A DNA stretch of 35,127 bases, taken from the NCBI GenBank assembly GCA_016874755.1, contig VGTH01000054.1, forward strand, positions 1 to 35,127, read 5' to 3'. Every line of letters begins with the position of its first letter. The stretch's first letter is position 1. Of this stretch, positions 1 through 7,723 are shown in pieces. The stretch is from Deltaproteobacteria bacterium (GTDB lineage: Bacteria; Desulfobacterota; Binatia; UBA9968). A model generated the notes under the pieces. It was not told the DNA's origin, searched no databases, and was given only the letters and a program-made list of their open reading frames with translations. Position numbers and translations under genes: made by a program.

Positions 1-30
1 AAATATAAAACACTAACCAGATACAAGTCA

Positions 31-54
31 AGAAAAAACTCGCCCAATGGGCGA
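31..54 (-). terminator. Rho-independent terminator, minus strand
   Basis: Read on the minus strand, a perfect 6-bp stem (TCGCCC / GGGCGA, loop ATT, positions 54-40) is followed by G and then six T residues (38-33). This fits an intrinsic terminator for minus-strand transcripts such as the one carrying the SDR gene that ends at 355. The distance from that gene is about 300 bp, so the link is an inference. Confidence 0.55.
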
Positions 55-109
55 ATCCCAATACCCCAAAACTTCCTGAAAACCCTACAGTTTCTGAAAC
101 CCGCGTGGG

Positions 110-160
110 CTTAGAGCGGAGTTATGGAAATGTCAATTCGGTATGCGCTTGCGCGCGGCG
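110..160 (-). repeat. Degenerate IS91/ISCR-like 3' end (copy A)
   Basis: On the minus strand this reads ...ATACCGAATTGACA followed closely by CATAACTCCG. It matches the conserved transposase stop / TTGACA block and the CATAAC box of the better copies (for example 22761-22945), but about 14 bp of the spacer are missing and no oriIS-like terminus is visible. The rest of 1-354 contains no gene I can support. Confidence 0.35.
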
Positions 161-354
161 GGGCAGGAATGATTCGACGGCACAACTTGGCGTTAGGTGC
201 CAGGACGCCGTGGCCAGCATATTTCACGGTCAGGGCAAGTTTTACTGACGACACTACGACCGGTCAGGCGAACTGATCTAAAATGGTTTGAACAAGCACT
301 CGTCAAGGTTGAGGGTAAGGGGCAGGGGGCGCGGGCCCGGACCCCTCACCGAGC

Positions 355-1086
355 TCACTTCGGTGTGCGCAGGAAGTAGGTTTGGCCGGTGATGTATTTC
401 GCTGCGTCTGACAGCAGGTAGCGCACCAGCCCAACGATCTCGAACTTGTGCGTCAAGCCGTCCATGAGCGGCGGAATCTCTTCGCGCTTCCTAAAAGCTT
501 CATCGGTCAAACCGATGCGCGACATCGGCGTGTCGGTGGCACCGGGACAAACACAGTTGACCGTGACGTTGTCGGGCGCCAATTCCACCGCCAATGATTT
601 TGTAAAAGCGATGACGCCGGCTTTCGACGCCGCATAATGCGCCGAGCGCGGCTGACCCGCTACGCCGCGGCCGGAGGCGATGCTCAAGATGCGTCCGTCT
701 TTGCGCGGGATCATGTGGCGCGCCGCCGCCTGCGCGCAGAGAAACACGCCTTTCAGGTTGATCCGCATCAAGCGGTCCCACATCTCTTCGGGCATTTCGA
801 TGATCGGCACGCGGTCCATGACGCCAGCGCCGCAGAAGACGTAATCGATCTGGCCGAATTTGGCAATGCCGGCGTCCATCATCGCAGCGACGCTCTTAGG
901 ATCGCCCACGTCGACTCTCGCCGCGATGGCGTTGCCCTTGGCAGCGCGAATTTCCGCCGCGACTTTCTCCGCGCCGTCGATGGCGAAGTCGGCAACGACG
1001 ACGTTGAGTCCATCAGCCGCCAACCCTTTGCTGATTTCCGAGCAGATGCCGCCGGCGCCGCCGGTGACAAGAATCGTTTTAGCCAT
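355..1086 (-). CDS. SDR-family NAD(P)-dependent oxidoreductase with altered cofactor loop
   Basis: This 243-residue protein is a classical short-chain dehydrogenase/reductase, a cytosolic Rossmann enzyme that interconverts alcohols and ketones with NAD(P). The catalytic Tyr and Lys are in YAASK (Y151, K155), with Ser138 and Asn110 in their usual places. Two family signatures are degraded. The glycine-rich loop reads TGGAGGIC (residues 8-15), with Cys where the third Gly normally sits. The NNAG motif reads CGAG (85-88). The C-terminus stops after ITGQTYFLRTPK and lacks the usual V-D/N-GG ending. The start is supported by GAGGAGT upstream of ATG 1086. It may be a real enzyme with a changed cofactor pocket, or an early pseudogene. 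The substrate cannot be told from sequence. Two orphan SBP genes lie upstream on the same strand. Confidence 0.85.
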   Translation of the reverse strand: MAKTILVTGGAGGICSEISKGLAADGLNVVVADFAIDGAEKVAAEIRAAKGNAIAARVDVGDPKSVAAMMDAGIAKFGQIDYVFCGAGVMDRVPIIEMPEEMWDRLMRINLKGVFLCAQAAARHMIPRKDGRILSIASGRGVAGQPRSAHYAASKAGVIAFTKSLAVELAPDNVTVNCVCPGATDTPMSRIGLTDEAFRKREEIPPLMDGLTHKFEIVGLVRYLLSDAAKYITGQTYFLRTPK

Positions 1087-1117
1087 AACGCTGACTCCTC
1101 AATTTGATTGTGGCCGG

Positions 1118-1147
1118 ACCCTATCACTAGTGATTGTCCAGGGTCAA
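1118..1147 (-). promoter_or_regulatory. Candidate promoter of the SDR gene
   Basis: The minus strand carries TTGACC, an 18-bp spacer and TAGGGT, about 32 bp upstream of the ATG at 1086. It resembles the other TTGAC-type promoters in the window. No gene can be supported in the rest of 1087-1511. Confidence 0.35.
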
Positions 1148-1511
1148 TGTGGCGTGGTGGTGGTATTTTTCATAGGTTTTGGCGCCGTCTGCCGAAGCGA
1201 TAGCCGTTGAATAAATAGTAAACGCCGCGCCATCATCTGCAAGATAAGATTCGTCAAGACGGGCGAACTTTCGTTTCAAGTCGACCTGTCGATCCTGAGT
1301 TCCCGGGGATTCCCAGAGGTGTATCGCCAGTCGGAAACTTTTCAGTATCGAGAGCCGCGTGCGCGCTCCGAGACTTTGGCGCTTGACGATGGCGGTTCTC
1401 GTCCTTGTCCCTAAACGCGGCAAAGAGAGGGTGCCGGTGGATGCTACGACGCTTTGGAAAAAGCCGTGCGTGCGCTGCAGCAAGATCAGCATTACTGATA
1501 GCGTCGAACCA

Positions 1512-2543
1512 CTATTTTCGGAACAGCTTGCCGTACTTCTCGCCCAGCTGCTTGTAGTCTTTTTCGCTGCGCTGCGCCGACTCGATCACCTTGATCTTGT
1601 CGGCGTCTTTGAGCGGCGGGTAAACGCCGCGCAGATTGACGAACTCGCAGTCCTTGGCGAGGATCTCCATACTGTCGCGGCTATACCAGTGATCGATCCA
1701 GAGTTTGGCAGCGTTGGGGTTTTGCGCCTTGGCGCCGACGGCAACGTAGTTGCTTTCCGCCAAATAAGCCGGCAGTCGAACGTAATCTAAAGGCACACCT
1801 TTCTTGGCCAAATCGCAGACGTATTTGACGTAGTTGATGCCGAGCGGTTTCTCGCCGCTGCTGATGGTTTCAACCCCCGGCGTAAAAGAGTTGTGGAGCA
1901 TCGGCCGGCTCGCGGCTAATCGCTGGATATATTCGTCCTCTCTCCCCTGAGCGCCCAGCACCGACTCGAGGCTCGACAACCATTTCACCATCGAGGTGTG
2001 CACCGTCGGGTCGGACATAACGGTCTTACCGTCCCATTTGGGATCGACATAGTCCCAGTAAGACTTCGGCGCGTCGGCCGGCTTGATGTAGCGCGTGTTA
2101 TAGATAAAGCCGATGATCGAGTTGCGGTAGTTGGGACTATAGAATTCGTGATGAAAGGCTTTGTCGAAATTAGCCGCCGCTGGAGTCTGATATTTTAGAA
2201 ACATTCCCTCGCGGCGCATGATTTCCATGGCGTCGACGCCGGTGAAAAATACATCCCAGGTCACCCGACCGGTGCGAAACTCGGCCATCGCCCGGTCCAT
2301 CACCGCCGTCGTCGAGGCGCGCCAGTAGATCGGCTTGACACCCGGATACTTCTTTTCGAAGCTGTTCAACATATCCCGCATGACGTCGTCTTGAATGGAT
2401 CCAAAGATCGTGACTTTGCCCTCGCGTTTCGCCGCCTCGAGAATTTCTTTGTTCTCTTGGGCGAAGGCAACGCCGGTCCGCGTATCGGCGCACAGGAGCA
2501 GAAGAAAAACCCCAAGGCTCCGTCGCTTCCAAAGGCTTTTCAT
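1512..2543 (-). CDS. Extracellular solute-binding protein (iron-type ABC family)
   Basis: This 343-residue exported protein belongs to the family-1 / Fe3+-type solute-binding proteins (AfuA/FutA-like fold). It would capture a small ligand in the periplasm for an ABC importer. A signal peptide (KRRSLGVFLLLLCADTRTG...AFAQ) is followed by the typical opening of the family, with an early alpha helix (EILEAAKREGK), VTIFGS and FEKKYPGVK. I chose the ATG at 2543 because GAGGAGG lies just upstream; a start 12 codons earlier has no such support. No permease or ATPase is adjacent, so it is an orphan SBP. The ligand is unknown: relatives bind ferric iron, but also polyamines, phosphonates and thiamine, and no iron-binding tyrosine pair can be assigned with confidence. 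Confidence 0.85.
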   Translation of the reverse strand: MKSLWKRRSLGVFLLLLCADTRTGVAFAQENKEILEAAKREGKVTIFGSIQDDVMRDMLNSFEKKYPGVKPIYWRASTTAVMDRAMAEFRTGRVTWDVFFTGVDAMEIMRREGMFLKYQTPAAANFDKAFHHEFYSPNYRNSIIGFIYNTRYIKPADAPKSYWDYVDPKWDGKTVMSDPTVHTSMVKWLSSLESVLGAQGREDEYIQRLAASRPMLHNSFTPGVETISSGEKPLGINYVKYVCDLAKKGVPLDYVRLPAYLAESNYVAVGAKAQNPNAAKLWIDHWYSRDSMEILAKDCEFVNLRGVYPPLKDADKIKVIESAQRSEKDYKQLGEKYGKLFRK

Positions 2544-2712
2544 GGTTCCTCCTCGAACGATTTTAGACATGGGAGTCAAGCCGTATGCGCCAAAGTCAAA
2601 ACGAAACCGTCTTTAGCACTGCCATCGAAAAGCGTGCGCCACAAATCGCCCAAGCCCGCACCGCAAGAGGCGCAAAGCGGGCGATTTCATATTGTTGAAG
2701 TGCCTATTCGAC

Positions 2713-3726
2713 TCACTGCCAAAGCTTTTTGAAAAACCCTTCGTTCTCCAACTCTTCGACATAGCGATTCTCGTAGAATGCCTTGAGCCGCGTTTTTTGC
2801 GCCAGGTTGGGATCGACGAGGCGCGACGACGCGAGCTGATCGATCATCATCTGCAGCGCGTCGGGCGGTGTTTTGAAATCTTTGAAAAAACTTTCCATGG
2901 CCCAACGGTAACTCTCGTCGAGTGATTTCGCATCGGTGACCTTGGTGTATTTGCTTAGAGTCTTGATCGCGAACTCTTTGTCGTCGTGCAGGCGTCGCAG
3001 ACCTTCGGCGATGGACTTGATGAACCGTTTGACGACATCCGAGTTCCTCTCGGCCCAGGTGCGCTTGGCCATCAGGCCGTTCTCGGGAAAGCGTAGGTTC
3101 ATTTCTTTTAGTTGCTGCGCTCCAACGATTTCACGATAGCCTTTTTCGCGCAGGATAATGTTGTTGGGCGGATTGACCATGGCGCCATCGACATTGCCGG
3201 TCATCATGGCGGCCATGGATTCGGGAATGCCCCCGGTTTGAATGATCGTCACATCGCCCACCCTCGCGCGCCGCAAAATCGAATCGGCTGTCAGGTGAGA
3301 TACCGCGCCGATGCGGCTCACACCGACCTTTTTGCCGCGCAGTTGTTGCAGGCTGGTGATCGAAGGTTGGACGTACATCGGCGTAGTAAAAGTGTGCACG
3401 ATGCATGCGACTGCGATAACATCTCCGCTTTGCAAGACGTTGGTGACGACCGTGGGTCCTAAGCCGCCCGCCAGTTGATTCTCGCCCGCGAGAAGCGATT
3501 GCACCATGATCGGCGATGCGCCTTCGAAATACATCTCGACGTCGAGTCGGTTCTTTTCAAAGTACCCAGCGTCTTTCGCGACGAACCAAAGAAAGCCGCT
3601 AGCGGAGAGCGGCGCATAGGTGAAGCGGACTTTATCGAGTTTTTCAGCGGCGTTTGACACTGGCGCAATGTGCAGAACCCCTAGGACAATAGAAAGGCCA
3701 ATGAGCCTATTGGCACGAACTTTCAT
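2713..3726 (-). CDS. NMT1/SsuA-like ABC solute-binding protein
   Basis: This 337-residue protein of the NMT1/THI5-like periplasmic binding family has a signal peptide (RLIGLSIVLGVLHIAPVSNA) and the family signature of an N-terminal domain that senses the sulfonate/pyrimidine-type ligand (FVAKDAGYFEKNRLDVEMYFEG, then LRGKKVGVSRIGAVSHL). Relatives bind nitrate, aliphatic sulfonates, taurine, thiamine precursors or aromatic acids. The start is ATG 3726, with GGAG six bases upstream; the longer reading frame has no ribosome-binding site. It is 169 bp upstream of the iron-type SBP gene on the same strand and may be co-transcribed. No transporter subunits are nearby. Confidence 0.87.
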   Translation of the reverse strand: MKVRANRLIGLSIVLGVLHIAPVSNAAEKLDKVRFTYAPLSASGFLWFVAKDAGYFEKNRLDVEMYFEGASPIMVQSLLAGENQLAGGLGPTVVTNVLQSGDVIAVACIVHTFTTPMYVQPSITSLQQLRGKKVGVSRIGAVSHLTADSILRRARVGDVTIIQTGGIPESMAAMMTGNVDGAMVNPPNNIILREKGYREIVGAQQLKEMNLRFPENGLMAKRTWAERNSDVVKRFIKSIAEGLRRLHDDKEFAIKTLSKYTKVTDAKSLDESYRWAMESFFKDFKTPPDALQMMIDQLASSRLVDPNLAQKTRLKAFYENRYVEELENEGFFKKLWQ

Positions 3727-3756
3727 AGCGACTCCCATCTCCAATGAAGTTGCGTA

Positions 3757-3785
3757 CACCTAGTCCAAACCTGACGGTCTGTCAA
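3757..3785 (-). promoter_or_regulatory. Candidate promoter of the NMT1-like SBP gene
   Basis: A TTGACA box (3785-3780), a 17-bp spacer and TAGGTG lie 30 bp upstream of ATG 3726 on the minus strand. The -35 box is perfect and the -10 box is weak. Confidence 0.45.
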
Positions 3786-3819
3786 CTCATTACAGCATCC
3801 AGTAGCAGCTGTGTTTTTG

Positions 3820-3962
3820 TCAAGCGGTTTGAAGTGCAAAAGTTTCAGACCAACGAGTTTTGTTGTTGATCATGGCGTTAAGAAGGGTGACGAGTTTATG
3901 CATGCAACCGACGTGAGCGACTCTGGAAGGTTGCCTTTAGCTTTGAGGAATTTGTAGAAGTC
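3820..3962 (-). pseudogene. C-terminal remnant of an IS110-family transposase
   Basis: In two adjoining minus-strand frames the DNA encodes DFYKFLKAKGNLPES...SVAC and then MHKLVTLLNAMINNKTRW, ending at a TGA at 3820. This is the C-terminal block of IS110/IS116/IS902 (transposase_20) enzymes, which typically read FY..L...GK....L.A..RKL...LNAM. A frameshift at about 3903 separates the halves and the rest of the gene is absent. No element ends were found. Confidence 0.65.
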
Positions 3963-3969
3963 TCAACAC

Positions 3970-4195
3970 TCTCCCAACTGCGGCGCTAGCTTGAAGATCA
4001 TGTTCTGAGACCTCGTCGAAGGGCCGCCATCGAAGATCCGCCGGTGATCGTCAAAATCCTCGCTCGGGCGGCTGCGTCGCCCAAGCCAGCCAAAGAAAAA
4101 ACGCGTTTTCATCAACAGAAGGGTAATTGACACCCCCGCCAGTTGAGCGATATAGCTCCGATCAGAAAAAAGTTGGTTTAAATGTTCCTATACAG
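3970..4195 (+). mobile_element. IS91/ISCR-like transposase C-terminus with promoter and oriIS-like end (copy G)
   Basis: This is the most informative copy of the dispersed element. Reading + it encodes SPNCGASLKIM (zinc-finger-like CPxCG block, first Cys lost) and, after a frameshift, AAIEDPPVIVKILARA. Both are typical of the C-terminus of IS91-family (IS801-like) transposases. The frame ends at TGA 4128-4130, after FHQQKGN. The stop overlaps TTGACA (4127-4132), then an 18-bp spacer, then TATAGC (4151-4156), then GGTTTAAATGTTCCTATAC at 4175-4193. That final block resembles the ISCR oriIS terminus as I remember it. The arrangement fixes the orientation of all other copies: transposase tail, outward promoter, terminus. 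It is truncated at the transposase side and inactive. Confidence 0.7.
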
Positions 4196-4393
4196 CACGG
4201 CTACAGCCAGGTGGAGGGTGCGCGACACGTAAATTCACTACTCCACGCTAAGCGGGATCATGAACAGAGTACAGCAAGCGGCCAACTGAGCACCGCCAAC
4301 GCGCCGGCGAAAGCCCTAGTGATCGCGTTCCCCAATCGTTAGATTTGGCAACAGATTCCCGTGAAACGGCGGACGCAACAGAACAAGATCTCT

Positions 4394-4480
4394 GAAAGGC
4401 GTGGCGTTTTGACAAGCGATTAGAGCGGCTATATCACCGGGCAGAGCCTTTAGGTTGACGGCGGGATGATCTTCAACTGA
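4394..4480 (+). pseudogene. C-terminal remnant of a short-chain dehydrogenase
   Basis: One frame reads GVLTSD*SGYITGQSL*VDGGMIF and then stops (4478-4480). This is the classic C-terminal signature of an SDR (FLxSDxSxYITGQxLxVDGGM), interrupted by two in-frame stop codons at 4421 and 4451. The upstream part of the gene is not recognisable, so it is a decayed fragment. It lies 57 bp before the start of the next intact gene. Confidence 0.75.
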
Positions 4481-4488
4481 GTTATGGG

Positions 4489-4502
4489 CGCAATCGATTG
4501 CG
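4489..4502. promoter_or_regulatory. 14-bp palindrome CGCAATCGATTGCG, candidate operator
   Basis: This perfect palindrome lies 35 bp upstream of the ATG at 4538. Its arms (CGCAAT / ATTGCG) with a 2-bp centre recur at 17480-17493, where they overlap the -10 box of the ABC permease gene. That suggests a common dimeric regulator. No regulator gene is in the window to assign. Confidence 0.45.
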
Positions 4503-4537
4503 ACAGGAAGGCTTAATTTTTATCGGAGGAGAGAGTT

Positions 4538-5623
4538 ATGGCTGAGGCATATCGACTTTACGCCGGCACGCAAGCCGGGATGATTCTTTTTCGCGGCGTT
4601 GGCGATATCTGGACGTCAATGGGTGGTTCGAGAGAATTCGAGCCCTACTTCAAAGACAAAGTGGTGGATTCCGTCTACGGTTGTCGGCACAGCCCTGAAA
4701 CTGTTTTCGCCGGGGTCACCTTCGACGGTCTTTATCGCACCAAGGACGCCGGACGGCACTGGCAGCGGGTTCTCGAAGGCGATATCCGCTGGGTCACCGT
4801 CGATCCGACGGATGAGCGGGTGATCTATGCCGGCACCGAGCCGGTTCATCTTTACCGTAGCGAAGACGGCGGCGATACTTGGGAGGAGATCAAATCCCTC
4901 GTGGAAATGCCGGCTGATGTCAAATACAAATGGTATTTCCCACACCCGCCGCATCAGGGTCATATCCGGCATATCAATATTGATCCAGAAAATCCCAAGG
5001 TTATCTATCTTGCCATCGAGCATGGCGGCGTCGTGCGCAGTTTCGACCGCGGCCAGACTTGGGAAGATGTCAGCGACGGGTTCGAATATCCAGATATCCA
5101 CATGGTGGTCCGTTCGCCGGGCAGCACGACGAGATATTTCGCTGCCACCTCGCGCGGCTTTTTCATCGCCGACCCGCCGGAAAAAGGCTGGAAGCGCGCC
5201 GAAAAGGGAATGGAGAGCGACTACTTTCATGACGTGATCCATCTGCCAGGTGAACCGGCGGCGATGTTTGTCGCCGCTGGACATGGCTCGCCCCAGTACT
5301 GGGATCAACCAGGCGGTGTCCAAGGACGCATTTACCGCAGCGAGGATGCCGGTCAAAGCTGGCGCCAAGTCGGCGCCGGATTGCCGGCAAAGCATGCCGC
5401 GATGTGCTGGCAGTTGGCTTATAACCCGTTTCATAAAGATTCCATTTTCGCTGCCTTCGGCGACGTTGCCCGCGGTCATACAGCCGGCCCTCCCGGCCAG
5501 GGGGCGATTTATGTAACCTATGATCGCGGCGACACCTGGGAAGAAGTTGCGCTTCAGAAGCGCGGCACAAAGTGGCTGCAACCGCCGGCGATTCGCGTAC
5601 TCTGGGCTGCTGCGGATCAATAG
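4538..5623 (+). CDS. Asp-box (BNR/sortilin-like) beta-propeller protein
   Basis: This 361-residue protein is built of repeated propeller blades of the WD40/YVTN/BNR-like superfamily. At least five Asp-box motifs (S/T-x-D-x-G-x-x-W) occur near residues 68-75, 108-115, 168-175, 268-275 and 327-334 (RTKDAGRHW, RSEDGGDTW, RSFDRGQTW, RSEDAGQSW, VTYDRGDTW). The blades alternate with strand segments such as RVIYAGT and KVIYLAI. There is no signal peptide, so it is probably cytosolic. Sialidases share the Asp box, but no sialidase catalytic set is visible, so I do not call an enzyme. The start is well defined by CGGAGGAGAGAG before ATG 4538. The neighbouring Bug-type SBP gene follows after 183 bp. 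Its role in the cell is unknown. Confidence 0.85.
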   Translation: MAEAYRLYAGTQAGMILFRGVGDIWTSMGGSREFEPYFKDKVVDSVYGCRHSPETVFAGVTFDGLYRTKDAGRHWQRVLEGDIRWVTVDPTDERVIYAGTEPVHLYRSEDGGDTWEEIKSLVEMPADVKYKWYFPHPPHQGHIRHINIDPENPKVIYLAIEHGGVVRSFDRGQTWEDVSDGFEYPDIHMVVRSPGSTTRYFAATSRGFFIADPPEKGWKRAEKGMESDYFHDVIHLPGEPAAMFVAAGHGSPQYWDQPGGVQGRIYRSEDAGQSWRQVGAGLPAKHAAMCWQLAYNPFHKDSIFAAFGDVARGHTAGPPGQGAIYVTYDRGDTWEEVALQKRGTKWLQPPAIRVLWAAADQ

Positions 5624-5806
5624 CAGAGCGCAATGGTTACTTGGAAGGTTGGAGTTCTGGAGTATTGGGTGTTTAGAACCATCATCGCATTTGGCCGAAT
5701 GTTTGAGCCTCGGACGCATGGTTGGTGTGACTATCGCACGGAAACTACCGCTCAATGAGGCGGGCGTTGGATTGGTCCTAGAGGGGCGAATTTGAGAGGA
5801 GCCAGT

Positions 5807-6856
5807 ATGTTGAGATACAGGATGCACCTTTGCACGATGTTGGTAGCCATTGTCATGTTGATTGTTTCCGCGGGTGCGTTGTCCGCCCAAACAGATCCTG
5901 TCGCGGATTTCTATCGTGACAAGCAGATCCGTTTCATTACGGCGTACTCCGCGGGTGGGCTGTTCGATACGGCAACCCGCATTTTCGCCCGGCACATTGG
6001 CAAGTTCATTCCGGGCAAGCCCAATATCTGGGTCGATAACATGACCGGCGCAGGCGGACTGATCGCGACCAATTACCTCGCCAACGCCGCGCCGCGCGAC
6101 GGCTCGGTGATCTTAAACCTGGACGGCGCATTACTCCGATTGCAAGCTCTCGGTAATCCGTCGGCGAAATTCGATGCCCGCCTATTTAACTGGCTGCCAT
6201 CGCCCGGCCCCGATATTCAAGTTTGCTGGGTCGCTCGGCAGAGTGCCTGGACCAGCATTGCCGAAGCCATTGGCTCGACAAAAGAACTCAAGCTAGGTGG
6301 CCTTGCCCCGGGGACGTTTCCTTCCGATAACGCTCGTATTCTGCAAGCTGCAGTGGGAGTTAACATCAAGCTGGTCGATGGTTTCAAAGGCGTGACGGAA
6401 GTCCGCCTTGCGACGGACAGCGGTGAAGTGGACGGATCTTGTTCATCCTACGAGGGAGTTCAACGATCATTTCAGAAGGAATTAAAGAGCGGTGATATCC
6501 GAGTCATCGCGCAAATTGGTGAAAGGCCTTGGCCTGGACTCGAACGCGTGCCCAACGCGATAGACCTGGCAAAGACAGAGCGGGGAAAGTGGCTGCTGCG
6601 CGTGGCTGTGATTGGTGCCAACGACATAAATCGACTATTTACGTTACCGCCTGGGGTTCCGGCGGCGCGGGTGGCGGCCGTCAGGAAAGCATTCGATCAA
6701 ACCTTTACTGATGCGGATTTTCAAGCGGAGGTCGAAAAGGCGCGCGTCGTGATCCGGCCCATTTCAGTCGAGCGTATCAAAGAAATCGCCCTGCTCTGGT
6801 TGGATATGGCGGATGCCGAGAAGAAAGAGATGCAGAAAATTCTCAAGATAAATTAG
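5807..6856 (+). CDS. Bug/TctC-family tripartite tricarboxylate transporter receptor
   Basis: This 349-residue periplasmic protein has a signal peptide (LCTMLVAIVMLIVSAGALSAQ) and the Bug (TctC) fold. Motifs include FYRDKQIRFITAYSAGGLFD near the mature N-terminus and NMTGAGGLIATNYLANAAPRDG, which form the ligand carboxylate-binding loops of the family. Such proteins bind carboxylates, amides or aromatic acids for TctAB-type permeases. No tctA or tctB gene is in the window, so it is an orphan. I chose ATG 5807, with GAGAGGAG seven bases upstream, over a TTG five codons earlier. It may be co-transcribed with the propeller gene 183 bp upstream, whose intergenic space shows nothing but the start of this gene. 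Confidence 0.88.
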   Translation: MLRYRMHLCTMLVAIVMLIVSAGALSAQTDPVADFYRDKQIRFITAYSAGGLFDTATRIFARHIGKFIPGKPNIWVDNMTGAGGLIATNYLANAAPRDGSVILNLDGALLRLQALGNPSAKFDARLFNWLPSPGPDIQVCWVARQSAWTSIAEAIGSTKELKLGGLAPGTFPSDNARILQAAVGVNIKLVDGFKGVTEVRLATDSGEVDGSCSSYEGVQRSFQKELKSGDIRVIAQIGERPWPGLERVPNAIDLAKTERGKWLLRVAVIGANDINRLFTLPPGVPAARVAAVRKAFDQTFTDADFQAEVEKARVVIRPISVERIKEIALLWLDMADAEKKEMQKILKIN

Positions 6857-6883
6857 CTTCGCAGAACGGCCTGTCTCGGGTGC

Positions 6884-7645
6884 TCATGGCATATCCGCTC
6901 CGCCGTTGACGAGCAGAGTTTGGCCGGTGATATAGCGCGCATCGTCCGCGAGCAAAAACGCGACTACGCCGGCGACATCGCTGGGCTGGCCGACTCGGCC
7001 GAGGGGCAATAGCTTGCCTCGCTCAAGTAATTCTTCGCGCGAGCGAGCCTGTAATGCCTGGGCGGTTTCCGTCGCTCCGGGAGCGATGGAGTTCACTCTG
7101 ATGCCCTTGGGGCCAAGTGCCAACGCCAAGGACTTTGCTAGGCCGCGCAGACCGTGTTTGCTTGCCGAATAATGAATGCCAAGGGCATCGCCCCTATAAG
7201 ACAAACCCGACACCGTAAAGATCACGACACCGTCCCCTTGCGCTATCAGTAACGGCGCCAATTGGCGAGTGACGAAAAACGGCCCGGTCAAATTGGTGGC
7301 GATAACGCTCTCCCAGTCGTCAAGGGTGAGGTCCAGAAACGAATGGCGCGGAAAGATTCCAGCGTTATTAACGATGCCGTAAAGTGGCACACTCAAGTCG
7401 TGGGCGGCGCCGGCTAGCTTTAGGACATCATCCGATCGGCTCACGTCGCAGCGTACGAACTGCACGGCGAAACCTGCTTTGCTCAATTCCCCCTGAAGCT
7501 GGCCGCCCTGGGCACTGTCAATATCGCCGAACAAGACTTGATAGCCGTCTTGCGCCAACCGGCGCACGATTGCCGCGCCGATACCGTTGGCGCCGCCGGT
7601 CACAACCACGGCGCGTGACTTAGGAGAAACTGTTTGCGAATTCAT
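6884..7645 (-). CDS. SDR-family oxidoreductase
   Basis: This 253-residue classical short-chain dehydrogenase has all signatures intact: TGGANGIG (16-23), an acidic residue at the end of strand 2 (D41, favouring NAD), NNAG (93-96), Asn118, Ser146, YSASK (Y159, K163) and the ending YITGQTLLVNGG. It would oxidise or reduce a hydroxyl/keto group. A TTG 7 codons upstream (7666) is the alternative start; neither has a strong ribosome-binding site. The gene is about 80 bp downstream of the Rieske oxygenase gene on the same strand and is probably in its operon. A dehydrogenase acting after ring or side-chain hydroxylation is a common arrangement. The 3' end converges on the Bug SBP gene. Confidence 0.9.
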   Translation of the reverse strand: MNSQTVSPKSRAVVVTGGANGIGAAIVRRLAQDGYQVLFGDIDSAQGGQLQGELSKAGFAVQFVRCDVSRSDDVLKLAGAAHDLSVPLYGIVNNAGIFPRHSFLDLTLDDWESVIATNLTGPFFVTRQLAPLLIAQGDGVVIFTVSGLSYRGDALGIHYSASKHGLRGLAKSLALALGPKGIRVNSIAPGATETAQALQARSREELLERGKLLPLGRVGQPSDVAGVVAFLLADDARYITGQTLLVNGGADMP

Positions 7646-7723
7646 CACCGGAGTTTGGGATTCCAAGCATCATGACGATCGACCGACGGGAGATGATCCA
7701 CTTCGGTGCTGCCAGGACGGGGG

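Noticed and set aside
1127-1492. 121-codon open frame on the minus strand between the SDR and SBP genes
   Set aside because: No ribosome-binding site, no recognisable motif, and a composition unlike neighbouring proteins.
5640-5672. Word GGTTGGAGTTCTGGAGTATTGG
   Set aside because: Looks like a common simple intergenic word, but only one copy is in the window, so no repeat can be claimed.
4616-5995. 459-codon open frame on the minus strand
   Set aside because: Antisense to the beta-propeller gene and to the start of the Bug gene, both well supported.
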